Position numbers and translations under genes: made by a program
NCBI GenBank assembly: GCA_023428295.1
Contig: JAEYYV010000309.1
Coordinates: 1-56,078, forward strand
Direction of reading: 5' to 3'
DNA: 56,078 bases
From: Pseudomonadota bacterium
GTDB lineage: Bacteria > Myxococcota_A > Polyangia > Haliangiales > Haliangiaceae
Shown here: one piece after another, positions 18,313-28,047 of the stretch
Numbering within the stretch: the stretch's first letter is position 1
How the letters are laid out: every line of letters begins with the position of its first letter
Notes under the pieces: generated by a model
What the model was told of the DNA's origin: nothing
What the model saw: only the letters and a program-made list of their open reading frames with translations
The model's database searches: none

Positions 18313-18490
18313 CCAGCGCTCGCGCTACGTTTGGCGATGTCAGGCGCTCAGATCAGCGATGCGCGTGGGCATCAGTCCCCGCCGACGATGTAGGCAGCGA
18401 TGTCCGTGGCCAGATGTATCGGGATGGCCGTCACCCTGCCCTCAAGAAACGCGGTTTCTCCGTCGAACTTTGTGATATCGAGTGGGGCCC

Positions 18491-19333
18491 ATGAAGCTCC
18501 ACGCCGTTGCCCTATTCCTCTCCCTTGGTGTCGTCGCCTGTGGTCCCCAAGGTCGAGATCAATATGGTGGCGGTGGTGCAGACGCTCCTCCACCGTTCGG
18601 TCCGGAGGTGTGTGACGACGGCTTCGACAACGATCAAGACGGCACCGCCGACTGCGCCGACATGGACTGCTCGGGCGTCGGCAATTGCCCTGTCTGCGAG
18701 CCGCCCACGGTGCAGGCCCTCGCGCTTCCCGACGGTATCGATCAGAACGGCGGTTCGTGCTCGAGCGACGCGTCCTGCAGCACGGGCTACTGCGTCGCTG
18801 GCTACTGCGCCACGCCGTACATCTCGCAAGCGATCTGGTCCACGTTCGCCGCGAACAGCACGCTCACCAATGCCAACCAGCTGCAGAAGGTCTGCTTGGA
18901 GATCGAGCACTCGTGGCTCGCGGATCTACAGATCGAGCTCGTCACGCCGAACAACGTCCACCTCATCCTCCACGCGTACAACCGCTCGCACGCGCCGGGC
19001 GTCTTCCTCGGCGAAGCCAACGACAACGACAACGCCTCGAGCGGCGTGCAGCCGCAACCGGGCATCGGCAAGAAGTACTGCTTCGTGCCCACGGGAAGCA
19101 CGCCGCTCTGGCAGGGCCCGCTGGTTCCGGTCGGCATCTTCGACGACATGATCGCGCCTGGTGACTACGTCAGCGAGCGTCCGTGGGACGTCATCGCCGG
19201 CGCACCGCTCAACGGAACGTGGGAGCTCCGCGTGACGGATCTGTGGGCTGACGACAACGGCTTCTTGTTCTCGTGGTCGATGGACTTCGATCCCGCGCTC
19301 GCGCCGGGCTGCGGCCCCGTGATCATCTACTGA
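18491..19333 (+). CDS. Secreted lipoprotein with proprotein-convertase P domain, 280 aa
   Basis: ATG at 18491 gives MKLHAVALFLSLGVVACG, a lipoprotein signal with lipobox VVAC; the GTG at 18482 only adds three residues. After a Gly-rich linker comes an Asp/Asn calcium-loop-like segment (CDDGFDNDQDGTADCADMDC), a Cys-rich part, and a P-domain pattern: LEIEHSWLADLQIELVTPNN ... LNGTWELRVTDLWADDNGFLFSWSM. P domains occur at the C-terminus of secreted proteases in many bacteria, but here no protease domain is attached. It ends overlapping the response regulator stop by 7 bases. Confidence 0.82.
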   Translation: MKLHAVALFLSLGVVACGPQGRDQYGGGGADAPPPFGPEVCDDGFDNDQDGTADCADMDCSGVGNCPVCEPPTVQALALPDGIDQNGGSCSSDASCSTGYCVAGYCATPYISQAIWSTFAANSTLTNANQLQKVCLEIEHSWLADLQIELVTPNNVHLILHAYNRSHAPGVFLGEANDNDNASSGVQPQPGIGKKYCFVPTGSTPLWQGPLVPVGIFDDMIAPGDYVSERPWDVIAGAPLNGTWELRVTDLWADDNGFLFSWSMDFDPALAPGCGPVIIY

Positions 19334-20697
19334 TCGGGAAGCCGGTCACGGACGTCCCCGAGCTTGCGATAGAGGGTACGTCGATCGATTCCGAGGACAC
19401 GCGCGGCGTGCGCCATGTTTCCGCCGACCGCGGTGATCACCTGCTGGATGTACGCGAGCTCGATCTGCGCCAGCGGGCGGTGACGGCGAGCCGCCTCCGC
19501 GAGGTTTAGCTCGTCTCCGATGCTCGTCGGAGCCTTGCTGTGATCGCGAACATCATCGATCACGATCGTGTCGTGGTCGGTCAGCGCGACGGCGCGCTCG
19601 ATCACGTTCGCTAGCTCGCGCACGTTGCCGCGCCACTCGTGCGCGCACAACCAGCGCATCGCCTCGTCGCTGATGCCGATGGGAGCGCGACCTCTCCGCG
19701 ATGCACGTCCCAAGAATGCCTGCACGAGATCCGGAACGTCCTCGGGGCGCGCGCGAAGCGGTGGGATCTCGATGTGCACGACGTTGATGCGAAAGTACAG
19801 ATCGCTACGAACCCTCGAGGCCCTGATCGCATCGTCGAGATCGCGATTCGTCGCGGCGATCAAGCGTGCATCGATCTCCACCTCCGCCGTTCCACCGAGC
19901 GGTCGCACGCGCGACGACTCCAACACCTGCAGGAGCTTTGCTTGCGCCTCGATCGGCATGTCGGCGATCTCGTCGAGGAACAGCGTGCCTCGCGACGCCT
20001 CCACGAGCAGGCCATCGCGCGACTCGCGCGCGTCGGTGTACGCGCCACGGCGGACGCCGAACAGCTCGGCTTCGAGCAAGCTCGCCGGCAACGCAGCGCA
20101 GTTGATCTCCACGAGCGGTCCATCGCGCCGTGGGCTGCGCGCATGGATCCAGCGCGCGAGCGCGCCTTTGCCGACACCGCTCTCGCCCGTGAGCAGCACC
20201 GTCGCATCCGAACGCGCGGCCTTGCGTGCGATGTCGAGCACGCTCCGCATCGCAGCACTGTTCGCGACGATCTCGTGCTCCGGGTCCTGGCCCAGATCGC
20301 GACGCAGTCGCACGATCTCGCGCCGCATGCGTCGCTCGCGGAGCGCGCGCTCGATCGCGACGATCAAGACATCGCGCTTGAACGGCTTGGTCACGAAGTC
20401 GCACGCGCCCGCTCGTACCGTCTCCACGGCGAGCTCGATGCTGCCAAACGCCGTGATGATGAGGACCGCTTGTCTCGGCTTGATGTCGAGGATCGCGGCG
20501 AGCAGATCCGGTCCGCGCATTCCCGGCATCTCGACGTCGCTGATCACCACCTCGAACTCGTCGAGCCTCACCCGCTCGAGCGCAGCCGTGGGGCTGGTCT
20601 CGCCGGTGACGTCGTAGCGACTGCCGAGCGCCTCGACGAGGTAGTCGACGACCGATCGGTCATCATCGACGATCAGGATCTTTGCGCGATCAGCCAT
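19327..20697 (-). CDS. NtrC-family sigma-54 response regulator, 456 aa
   Basis: Domains in order: receiver (1-120, acceptor Asp54 in VVISDVEMPG, lysine in VTKPFK), AAA+ sigma-54 activation domain (about 140-380) with Walker A GESGVGKG (171-178) and Walker B GTLFLDEIAD (237-246), and a Fis-type helix-turn-helix (GGNMAHAARVLGIDRRTLYRKL). The sigma-54 contact loop reads GAYTDA at 218-223 instead of GAFTGA. It is coupled to the histidine kinase gene by an 8-base overlap and is expected to be phosphorylated by it. Confidence 0.92.
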   Translation of the reverse strand: MADRAKILIVDDDRSVVDYLVEALGSRYDVTGETSPTAALERVRLDEFEVVISDVEMPGMRGPDLLAAILDIKPRQAVLIITAFGSIELAVETVRAGACDFVTKPFKRDVLIVAIERALRERRMRREIVRLRRDLGQDPEHEIVANSAAMRSVLDIARKAARSDATVLLTGESGVGKGALARWIHARSPRRDGPLVEINCAALPASLLEAELFGVRRGAYTDARESRDGLLVEASRGTLFLDEIADMPIEAQAKLLQVLESSRVRPLGGTAEVEIDARLIAATNRDLDDAIRASRVRSDLYFRINVVHIEIPPLRARPEDVPDLVQAFLGRASRRGRAPIGISDEAMRWLCAHEWRGNVRELANVIERAVALTDHDTIVIDDVRDHSKAPTSIGDELNLAEAARRHRPLAQIELAYIQQVITAVGGNMAHAARVLGIDRRTLYRKLGDVRDRLPDQ

Positions 20698-22123
20698 GAG
20701 TGTCCTTGCGATGCGGAAAGCTTACGACGAGCTCCGCGCCACACCCTGGCTCCGAGATCACCTCGATCGTCGCACGATGCTCGTTCGCGATCGCACGCAC
20801 GACCGCGAGCCCGAGCCCCGTCCCACCTTCCTCCGCACGCGTCGTGAAGAACGGCTCGAAGAGGCGCGTCTGCGTCTCGCGGTCGATGCCTGGCCCCGTG
20901 TCGCGAACAGACAGGCGCACGAGATCGTTCACTCGATCGATACGCACCGTGATCCGACCGCCAGCAGGTGTCGCGCTGAGGGCGTTGCGCATGAGGTTCA
21001 GCGTCACCTGCTGCAGTTGATCGATGTCTCCGACGATCTCGTGGGCACCCTCACCGGTCTCGAGCGTGACCTCGATACTTCGGCGGCGCGCCTCGCTGCC
21101 CAAGAGGTCGATGACCGCGACGACGGGAACGACCAGATCGCACGGGCCGACGCGGATCGGTTTTCTCCGGCCGTACGAGAGCAGCTGCTCGACGATGCTC
21201 GTGATGCGGTCGCACTGGCCCACCAGCAGCTTCGCCTGGCGGCGGACCTCGGGGTCCTCGTGCTCGAGGAGCGCCGATGCGCGTCCCGAGAGCACTTGAA
21301 GCGGCGACCCGATCTCGTGTGCGAGCCCCGCAGACAGCTGGCCGATGGTCACCAGCTTGTCGACGCGCTGCAGGCCCAGCTCGAGACGCGATCGAGTATC
21401 CGCTTCGGCTTCGATCTGAGCCCGTGACTGTGCGAGCGCACCGATCATCGAGTTGAACTCATCGACCAGCTTGCCGATCTCGTCGTTGCGTCCGGACTGC
21501 ACGCGCGTGCGGAAGTCGCCTTCCCGCACGTGACGAACGCCCTCGAGCAGGCGCGCGATCGGGCGACTCACATGGATCGTCCCGAGCAACAGACCGGCGA
21601 CGGTGGTGGCGAGCACGAACATCAGCAGAGCGAGCAGAAGCCGATCGCGCGTGCGCTTCAGATCGCTCGTCAGGTCGTCGATGGGGCGGGCGACCGCCAA
21701 CGCCCCGAGGATCGTTCCATCATCGGCGGTCAGAGACGCCGTGAAGATGATGCGCTGCGGATCGAACGTGACTCGCTGCGTGCTGGAGGTCGCGGCCTGC
21801 GCGGCGAGCTGCTCCACGACATCGTCCAACGCAGCGCCGCGCGAATGCGCAAGTGGTGAACCGGTAGCGTCGTGAATGTGGATGTCGAGCGTCGGTGCGA
21901 GCTTCTCGAGCGTGTTCAGCGTCTCGTCGATGTCGGCGCGCTGCTTGTCGCGCAACGCATTGCCGATCGAGGTCTCGAGCGACTGCCCGACGATCCGAAT
22001 CTCCTTCGTCGCCGCGTCACGCAGGTCATCACGCTCGCTCTGGTACGCCCACACCGCGTACGTGCCGAACAAGGCGACACCGACAGCGGTCAGAGCGAGC
22101 GTGAAGCGGAGACGGATCGACAT
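20690..22123 (-). CDS. Membrane sensor histidine kinase, 477 aa
   Basis: ATG at 22123 (MSIRLRFTLALTAVG) starts a protein with two membrane helices (about 7-25 and 165-190) that bracket a periplasmic sensor region, a HAMP domain (RPIARLLEGVRHVREGDFRTRV), an HisKA box AGLAHEIGSPLQ with the phospho-accepting His, and an ATPase domain with N (NLMRNALSA), G1 (DTGPGID), F (LFEPFF) and G2 (GTGLGLAVV) boxes. The partner regulator starts inside its last codons. The divergent RND efflux operon suggests the system senses an envelope or drug signal. Confidence 0.92.
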   Translation of the reverse strand: MSIRLRFTLALTAVGVALFGTYAVWAYQSERDDLRDAATKEIRIVGQSLETSIGNALRDKQRADIDETLNTLEKLAPTLDIHIHDATGSPLAHSRGAALDDVVEQLAAQAATSSTQRVTFDPQRIIFTASLTADDGTILGALAVARPIDDLTSDLKRTRDRLLLALLMFVLATTVAGLLLGTIHVSRPIARLLEGVRHVREGDFRTRVQSGRNDEIGKLVDEFNSMIGALAQSRAQIEAEADTRSRLELGLQRVDKLVTIGQLSAGLAHEIGSPLQVLSGRASALLEHEDPEVRRQAKLLVGQCDRITSIVEQLLSYGRRKPIRVGPCDLVVPVVAVIDLLGSEARRRSIEVTLETGEGAHEIVGDIDQLQQVTLNLMRNALSATPAGGRITVRIDRVNDLVRLSVRDTGPGIDRETQTRLFEPFFTTRAEEGGTGLGLAVVRAIANEHRATIEVISEPGCGAELVVSFPHRKDTHG

Positions 22124-22134
22124 CGAGACAGGGC

Positions 22135-22150
22135 TGCCCCACGTGGGGCA
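22135..22150. promoter_or_regulatory. Perfect 16-bp palindrome, candidate regulator binding site
   Basis: TGCCCCACGTGGGGCA is a complete inverted repeat. It lies 12 bases upstream of the kinase start and 96 bases upstream of the membrane-fusion-protein start, in the divergent intergenic region. Size and symmetry fit an NtrC-type activator or dimeric repressor site. A sigma-54-like TGGCAC occurs at 22203 but the matching -12 GC is missing (GTGGA), so the promoter type is open. Confidence 0.5.
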
Positions 22151-22245
22151 AAAATGCCGACGAGCGCAGGACGGCACCGAGCGGTGTCATGACCTTAGCC
22201 CGTGGCACGAGAGGTGGAAGAGGCGCGGGTGTGCCGTCTTTCCAG

Positions 22246-23349
22246 ATGCGTGCCGTCTTCGTCTGCTTGCTGGCCGCGGGGTGCGGCACGAAGGAAGCTT
22301 CGTCGAAGACGGAGGAGGCGCCGCGCTTCCCCGTCGCGTCGCCGGACGTCCGGGACGTCGTGATCGAGCGCGAGTACATCGCAGAGATTCGCGCCGTTCG
22401 CCGCGCAGAGCTACGGTCGCGGTTTCGAGGAGTTCTCGAGTCGGTCACCGTCGACGAAGGGCAGCCGGTGACCGCAGGAAAGACGGTGTTCACCGTGAGC
22501 TCGCACGCCCTCAAGCAAGAGGTGCTCGTCGCGCGTGCGGCCACGTTGGGTGCGGAGGCCGAGCTGAAGGCAGCACAGCTCGAGCTGCAGAACACGAAGC
22601 TGCTGCAAGAGAAGAACGTCGTCTCGAGCGCCGAGCTCGCCCTCGCCGAATCGAAGGTGCAGACGCTACGCGCGAAGGTGGCAGAGGCGAAGGCCAATGC
22701 GGAGCGCGCCGCGGTCCAGCTGAGCTACGCGGAGGTGAAGGCACCGTTTGACGGCAGCGTGAACCGCATCCCGCGGAGAACAGGGAGCGCTGTCGCGGAG
22801 GACGAGCTGCTCACGACCATCACGGATACGAGCGAGGTCTTCGCGTACTTCCGGATCACGGAACGCGAGAACCTGGAGTACCTGTCGTCTGCATCGGGAG
22901 GCAAACCACGCTCGGTCTCTCTCAAGCTCGTCGACGGGACCATGCTTCCGTCCGAGGGTGTCGTCGATGCGATCGAGAGCGAGGTAGATCGAGAGACAGG
23001 CACGCTCGCGTATCGCGCCAGGTTCTCCAACCCCGAGAGCACGCTCCGGCATGGAAGTAGCGGCAAGGTCGTCATCAAGACCGAGGTGTCGAGAGCGCTG
23101 CTGGTACCGCAGAAGTCCACCTTCGACGTGCAGGGCGACATCTACGTCTACGTACTCGACGACAAGAACGTGACGCACGTGCGCAAGCTCGGCATCAGGA
23201 CCCGGCACGCCGACGCGTTCGTCGTCGAGCGAGGCTTGGCCGAGTCCGAACGGTTCGTCAGCGAAGGAGTCCAGAAGCTCAAGGATGGGATGCGGATCGA
23301 GATCGCCGCGACCGCCGCGGCCCACGCTCCCACCGTCGGCGGAAGGTAG
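22246..23349 (+). CDS. RND efflux membrane fusion protein, lipoprotein, 367 aa
   Basis: Start at ATG 22246 (MRAVFVCLLAAGCG) creates a lipoprotein signal with lipobox AAGC. The lipoyl/barrel-sandwich parts flank a coiled-coil hairpin (about 80-165: VARAATLGAEAELKAAQLELQNTKLL ... AELALAESKVQTLRAKVAEAKA), followed by VKAPFDGSVNRIPRRTGSAV and beta-barrel strands. This is the HlyD/AcrA family that joins an inner-membrane RND pump to its outer-membrane channel. First gene of a three-gene operon; the pump begins 8 bases after its stop. Confidence 0.9.
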   Translation: MRAVFVCLLAAGCGTKEASSKTEEAPRFPVASPDVRDVVIEREYIAEIRAVRRAELRSRFRGVLESVTVDEGQPVTAGKTVFTVSSHALKQEVLVARAATLGAEAELKAAQLELQNTKLLQEKNVVSSAELALAESKVQTLRAKVAEAKANAERAAVQLSYAEVKAPFDGSVNRIPRRTGSAVAEDELLTTITDTSEVFAYFRITERENLEYLSSASGGKPRSVSLKLVDGTMLPSEGVVDAIESEVDRETGTLAYRARFSNPESTLRHGSSGKVVIKTEVSRALLVPQKSTFDVQGDIYVYVLDDKNVTHVRKLGIRTRHADAFVVERGLAESERFVSEGVQKLKDGMRIEIAATAAAHAPTVGGR

Positions 23350-23357
23350 CCAGCAGC

Positions 23358-26300
23358 GTGCTCACGCAGTTCGTACGCCGACCTGTGCTGTCGGCGGTGA
23401 TCTCGATCTCGATCACCCTGCTCGGCGTGATCGCACTCCAGCGTCTGCCGATGACGCTGTTTCCAAGCATCGCGCCGCCCGAGGTCAACGTCTCCGTCGA
23501 GTACACCGGCGCGAACGCAGAGACGGTGACGAAGGCCGCGATCGTTCCGCTCGAGCGCGCGATCAACGGCGTGCCCGGCATGAAGTACATGAGCAGCGAC
23601 GCTGGCAACGATGGCGTCGGTGTCATCCAGATCTTGTTCGAGACCGGCACCGATCCGGACGTCGCCGCGATCAACGTTCAGACCCGCGTGACCGACGTGC
23701 TCGGCGAGCTCCCCCCGGAGGTGATCCGCAACGGCGTGGCGATCGCCAAGGAAGAGAACGCGATGCTCATGTACCTGAGCATCCACAGCCGCAACCCGGA
23801 TCACGACGAGAAGTTCCTCTACAACTTTGCCGACATCAACATCCTCGCCGAGCTGAAGCGCGTCAAAGGCGTAGGCTTCGCCGACATCCTCGGCGCGAAG
23901 GAGTACGCGATGCGGGTCTGGCTCAAGCCGGATCAGATGACCGCGTACAACGTGTCGGCGGACGAGGTGCTCGCTGCGCTCAGCGTGAACAACGTCGAGG
24001 CAGCGCCCGGAAAGATCGGCGAGAACAGCGACAAGACCAGGACACCGCTCCAGTACACCCTCAAGTACACGGGCAAGCTCAATACGCCGGAGCAGTATCT
24101 GAACCTTCCGATTCGCTCGAAGCCCGACGGAGAGCTGCTGCGGATCCGGGACGTCGCCGACGTCGAGCTCGGCACGACCTACTTCGACGTCGAGGCAAAG
24201 TTCGACGGCAAGCCTGCTGCGTCGATCATGCTCAAACAACTCCCGGGCTCGAACGCGCGCGAGGTGGTCGAGGCCGTCAAGGAGCGACTCGTGACGCTCG
24301 AGCAGGAGACGTTTCTGCCGGGCATGGCCTACGACCTGAGCTTCGATGTCAGCCGCTTTCTCGACGCCTCGGTGCACGAGGTGGTGAGGACGCTGCTCGA
24401 AGCGTTCGTGCTCGTCGCGTTGGTCGTGCTCCTGTTCCTGCAGGATCGACGCTCCACGTTGATCCCGATCCTCGCGGTACCGGTCTCGCTCGTCGGCACG
24501 CTCGCGTTTCTCCAGGCGATCGGGTTCTCGCTGAACCTCATCACGCTGTTCGCGCTCGTCTTGGCGATCGGCATCGTCGTCGACAACGCGATCGTCGTCG
24601 TCGAAGCGGCGCATCACAAGATCACGCACGACAAGCTCTCGCCTCGTGTCGCCGCGGAGACCGCGCTTCGCGAGATCGGTCCCGCGATCATCGCGATCAC
24701 GCTCGTCATGGTCGCGGTGTTCGTGCCGCTCGCGTTCATCGACGGACCAGCCGGCATCTTCTACCGCCAGTTCGGGATCACGATGGCCATCTCGATCGCG
24801 CTCTCCGGCGTCGTCGCGCTCACGCTGACACCGGCGCTATGCGCCAGCTTCCTTCGCCCGCACGACTCGCTCGCGGCGACGACGATCGTCGGCCGCCTCG
24901 CCGATCGATTCTTTACCCGCTTCAACGCGGGATACGCGCGGGTCGATACCAGCTTCGCGAGGGCATCGCGCGTCACGGCGAAGCGACGCAGCGTCGCGTG
25001 GATCTTGATCGCCGGATTCTCGGCGGGCGGCGTCTTGCTCGCGGGTCGCGTTCCTACCGGGTTCATCCCGAACGAGGACCAGGGCATGTTCTACGTGAGC
25101 ATCACGTCGCCGCCGGGTGCGACGCTCGAGCGGACCAAGGAGATCGTCGATGCGATCGGCGAGGCTGGTCGCGGGCTCCCCGGTGTCGAGAGCATCGCCA
25201 CGTTGGCCGGAACGAACATCCTCTCCGACGGCACCGGCGCGACCTACGGCACGTGCCTCGTCAACCTGAAGCCGTGGGCGGAACGCACGCACTCGGTCGA
25301 AGAGGTCATCGCCGCCATGAAGAAGCGCATCGCCCACCTTCAGGGCGCGGACATCGAGTTCTTCCCGCCGCCGTCGATTCCCGGCTACGGCAACGCGAGT
25401 GGCTTCGAGCTCCGCTTGCTCGATAAGACGGGGCGCGGCGACTACGTGGAGATGGAGCGCGTGGTGAAGCAGTTCATCGTCGACCTCCAGGCTCGCCCGG
25501 AGATCGCGAGCGCGTTCACGATCTTCAACGCGAGCTATCCGCAGTACACGGTGAGCATCGATGTCGATCGCGCGGCGCAGCTCGGCGTCAGCGCCGAGAG
25601 CGCGCTCGGAACGCTGCAGACGCTGATCGGCAGCGAGTACGCGACCAACTTCGTTCGCTTCGGAAAGATGTACAAGGTGATGGTCCAGGCGTCGCCCGAG
25701 TATCGCGCCACACCCGAGCAGCTGCTCGAGCTCAAGGTCCGTAGCGAACGTGGCGAGCTGGTCGCGATGTCGTCGTTCCTGGCGATCGAGAAGTCGTACG
25801 GCGTCGATCAGACGACGCGTTACAACATGTATCCGTCGGCGGAGCTCAACGGCGAAGGCAAGCCCGGCGTCAGCAGCGGTGACGTCCTCGCGGCGGTGCA
25901 AGAAGTCGCGAACGAGAAGCTCCCGCGTGGGTTTGCCATCGATTGGGCCGGCATCTCGCGTGACGAGGCCAACGCCGGCAACCAGGGATTGATCGTCGGC
26001 TTGATCGCCCTCGTGTTCGTGTTCCTCGTGCTCGCCGCCCAGTACGAGAGCTTTCTCTTGCCGTTCGCCGTGCTGCTCTCACTGCCGCCCGGACTGTTCG
26101 GCTCGTTCCTGCTCCTCGACTGGGCCGGGCTCGAGAACAACATCTACACGCACATCGCGGTGATCGTGCTCATCGGCCTGCTCGGGAAGAACGCGATCCT
26201 GATCGTGGAGTACGCGGAGCTGCAATGTCGCGAAGGACGATCACCCGTCGATGCCGTGGTCGAGGCGGCACGCTCGAGGCTTCGCCCGATTCTCATGACA

Positions 26301-26513
26301 TCCCTCGCGTTCATCGCCGGCTTGATCCCGCTGACACTCGCGAGCGGCGCCGGGGCGGTCGCGAACCGCACCATCGGGACCGCCACGGTCGGCGGCATGG
26401 TGATGGGGACGATATGGGGAACGCTGGTCGTGCCCGGTCTCTACGTCGCGTGCAAACAGCTCGCGCTCCGCTTCGGACCGAACAAGAGCGCGGTCACGGA
26501 GACGCTGTCGTGA
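23358..26513 (+). CDS. RND multidrug efflux pump (HAE1/AcrB family), 1051 aa
   Basis: Full-length pump with two sets of six membrane helices and two large periplasmic loops. The N-terminus FVRRPVLSAVISISITLLGVIALQRLPM and the proton-relay segment LAIGIVVDNAIVVVE (helix 4, two acidic residues) are diagnostic, as are the ALTLTPALCASF and FAVLLSLPPGLFGSFLL helices. It uses the proton gradient to export drugs or lipids. Start is GTG 23358, eight bases after the upstream stop. The stop overlaps the outer-membrane factor start as GTGA at 26510-26513. Confidence 0.93.
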   Translation: MLTQFVRRPVLSAVISISITLLGVIALQRLPMTLFPSIAPPEVNVSVEYTGANAETVTKAAIVPLERAINGVPGMKYMSSDAGNDGVGVIQILFETGTDPDVAAINVQTRVTDVLGELPPEVIRNGVAIAKEENAMLMYLSIHSRNPDHDEKFLYNFADINILAELKRVKGVGFADILGAKEYAMRVWLKPDQMTAYNVSADEVLAALSVNNVEAAPGKIGENSDKTRTPLQYTLKYTGKLNTPEQYLNLPIRSKPDGELLRIRDVADVELGTTYFDVEAKFDGKPAASIMLKQLPGSNAREVVEAVKERLVTLEQETFLPGMAYDLSFDVSRFLDASVHEVVRTLLEAFVLVALVVLLFLQDRRSTLIPILAVPVSLVGTLAFLQAIGFSLNLITLFALVLAIGIVVDNAIVVVEAAHHKITHDKLSPRVAAETALREIGPAIIAITLVMVAVFVPLAFIDGPAGIFYRQFGITMAISIALSGVVALTLTPALCASFLRPHDSLAATTIVGRLADRFFTRFNAGYARVDTSFARASRVTAKRRSVAWILIAGFSAGGVLLAGRVPTGFIPNEDQGMFYVSITSPPGATLERTKEIVDAIGEAGRGLPGVESIATLAGTNILSDGTGATYGTCLVNLKPWAERTHSVEEVIAAMKKRIAHLQGADIEFFPPPSIPGYGNASGFELRLLDKTGRGDYVEMERVVKQFIVDLQARPEIASAFTIFNASYPQYTVSIDVDRAAQLGVSAESALGTLQTLIGSEYATNFVRFGKMYKVMVQASPEYRATPEQLLELKVRSERGELVAMSSFLAIEKSYGVDQTTRYNMYPSAELNGEGKPGVSSGDVLAAVQEVANEKLPRGFAIDWAGISRDEANAGNQGLIVGLIALVFVFLVLAAQYESFLLPFAVLLSLPPGLFGSFLLLDWAGLENNIYTHIAVIVLIGLLGKNAILIVEYAELQCREGRSPVDAVVEAARSRLRPILMTSLAFIAGLIPLTLASGAGAVANRTIGTATVGGMVMGTIWGTLVVPGLYVACKQLALRFGPNKSAVTETLS

Positions 26514-27943
26514 CGCTCGAGATGCGTGCGCTCGTCGCGACGATGCTCGGCGCGTGTGCACCATCGCTCGAGTCCGCGAACGTGCGCGAGCTCGCGTTGC
26601 CCGCGTCGTTCGAGCACACGAGCGCTGGCGCGAGCATCGCGACCGTCGACTGGCGGGCCTACTTCGCCGACGAGGGTCTCAGCGCGCTCGTCGCCGAGGC
26701 GCTCGCGAACAACCTCGATCTACAGATCGCGTTGCAGCGGATCGAGATCGCTCGCGCGAGCATCCGAGCGTCGACCGACGCGCTTCTGCCGCAGATCTCC
26801 GCGGCCGTCGGCGCGGGCGTGACGCGGTACGGACGCTACACGACCGACGGCTCGGGCAATGCGACGACGGAGATCACGCCGGGTCGGCTCACGCCGAACC
26901 CTGTCGGCGAGCTGTCGATCGGCCTGCAAGCATCGTGGGAGGCCGACCTGTGGGGACGGCTTCGCAGCCTCCGTGGCTCCGCGCGCGCGCAGTACCTCGC
27001 GAGCATCGAAGGCACGAACATCGTGATCACGAACCTCGTCGCCGAGGTCGCCGTCCACTACTACGACCTGCTCGCGCAGGACCACGTGCGAGACATCCTG
27101 CGCGAGACGATCGCTCGCCAGACGCAAGCGGTGGAGATGGTCCGCGTGCAGAAAGAAGCGGGTCGCGCCAACGAGCTTGCCGTGCAGCAGTTCGAGGCAC
27201 AGCTCGTCGAGACGATGGCGCTCGACGCCCAAACGTCGCAGCGGATCCGCGAGGCCGAGAATCGTTTGAACGTGCTGCTCGGCCGCATGCCGGGTCCGAT
27301 CGCACGCGCGAAGGAGAAGCTCCACCGGGAGGTCCCGGTGATCGCGACGGGTGTTCCATCGGAGCTGCTTCGCAATCGCCCCGACATCCGCGAGGCCGAG
27401 CTGCGAGTCGAGTCGTCGCGATTCGATCTCGCCGCCGCGCGCGCCGCGTTCTACCCGAGGCTCACGATCACCGCCGACGCCGGCTATGGTGCGTTCGATC
27501 CGCGATATCTGATCTCGACGCCGGATTCGATCGTCGCCTCGCTCGCTGCGGGCCTCGTCGCGCCGCTGGTCAATCGCCGCGCCATCGAAGCAGAGTTCGC
27601 CGCTGCGAGATCCACGCAGGTCCAGGCCATGTACGAGTATCAGAGCGTGGTGCTGAAGAGCTTCGCAGAGGTCGCCACCGGGCTCTCCGCGATCGAGCAG
27701 TCCGCGCAGATCGTCGAGCTGCGCAAACGGAAGCAAGCGGCCGTCGCTACCACGGTCGAGACCGCGGACGCGCTGTTTCGCGCCGGCAAGGCGAGCTACT
27801 TCGAGGTACTCCTCGCGCAGCAGAACACGCTCGAAGCCGAGATCGAGCTCGTCGAGGCACTTCGCGATCAGCAAGTGGCGAGCGTCGGAATCTACAAGGC
27901 GCTCGGCGGTGGCTGGCGCGATACGCTGAGCGCGCGTCGCTGA
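26510..27943 (+). CDS. TolC/NodT-family outer-membrane factor, lipoprotein, 477 aa
   Basis: The GTG at 26510 overlaps the pump stop by four bases; ATG at 26522 is also possible. MTLEMRALVATMLGACAPS provides a lipobox LGAC. The protein then has two repeats of long helices and short barrel strands as in NodT/OprM channels: WRAYFADEGLSALVAEALANNLDLQIALQRIEIAR, SWEADLWGRLRSLRGSARAQYLAS, and RNRPDIREAELRVESSRFDLAAARAAFYPRLTI. It completes a tripartite efflux system with the two upstream genes and forms the outer-membrane duct. Confidence 0.9.
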   Translation: MTLEMRALVATMLGACAPSLESANVRELALPASFEHTSAGASIATVDWRAYFADEGLSALVAEALANNLDLQIALQRIEIARASIRASTDALLPQISAAVGAGVTRYGRYTTDGSGNATTEITPGRLTPNPVGELSIGLQASWEADLWGRLRSLRGSARAQYLASIEGTNIVITNLVAEVAVHYYDLLAQDHVRDILRETIARQTQAVEMVRVQKEAGRANELAVQQFEAQLVETMALDAQTSQRIREAENRLNVLLGRMPGPIARAKEKLHREVPVIATGVPSELLRNRPDIREAELRVESSRFDLAAARAAFYPRLTITADAGYGAFDPRYLISTPDSIVASLAAGLVAPLVNRRAIEAEFAAARSTQVQAMYEYQSVVLKSFAEVATGLSAIEQSAQIVELRKRKQAAVATTVETADALFRAGKASYFEVLLAQQNTLEAEIELVEALRDQQVASVGIYKALGGGWRDTLSARR

Positions 27944-28047
27944 GCCGCTTACTGCATGTCGCCGATCTGAATAGGTGGCGATGCGAGTTTGTCCATTCCA
28001 TCGCAGTCGATCGCGACCGGGACATCGTCGTCGTATGATGGACGGTC

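Noticed and set aside
20696..21427. Plus-strand frame opposite the histidine kinase
   Set aside because: The kinase motifs on the minus strand are complete; the opposite translation has no domain and is a shadow of its codon bias.
22203..22218. Sigma-54 promoter for the RND operon
   Set aside because: TGGCAC fits the -24 element but the -12 position reads GTGGA instead of TTGCA, lacking the essential GC.
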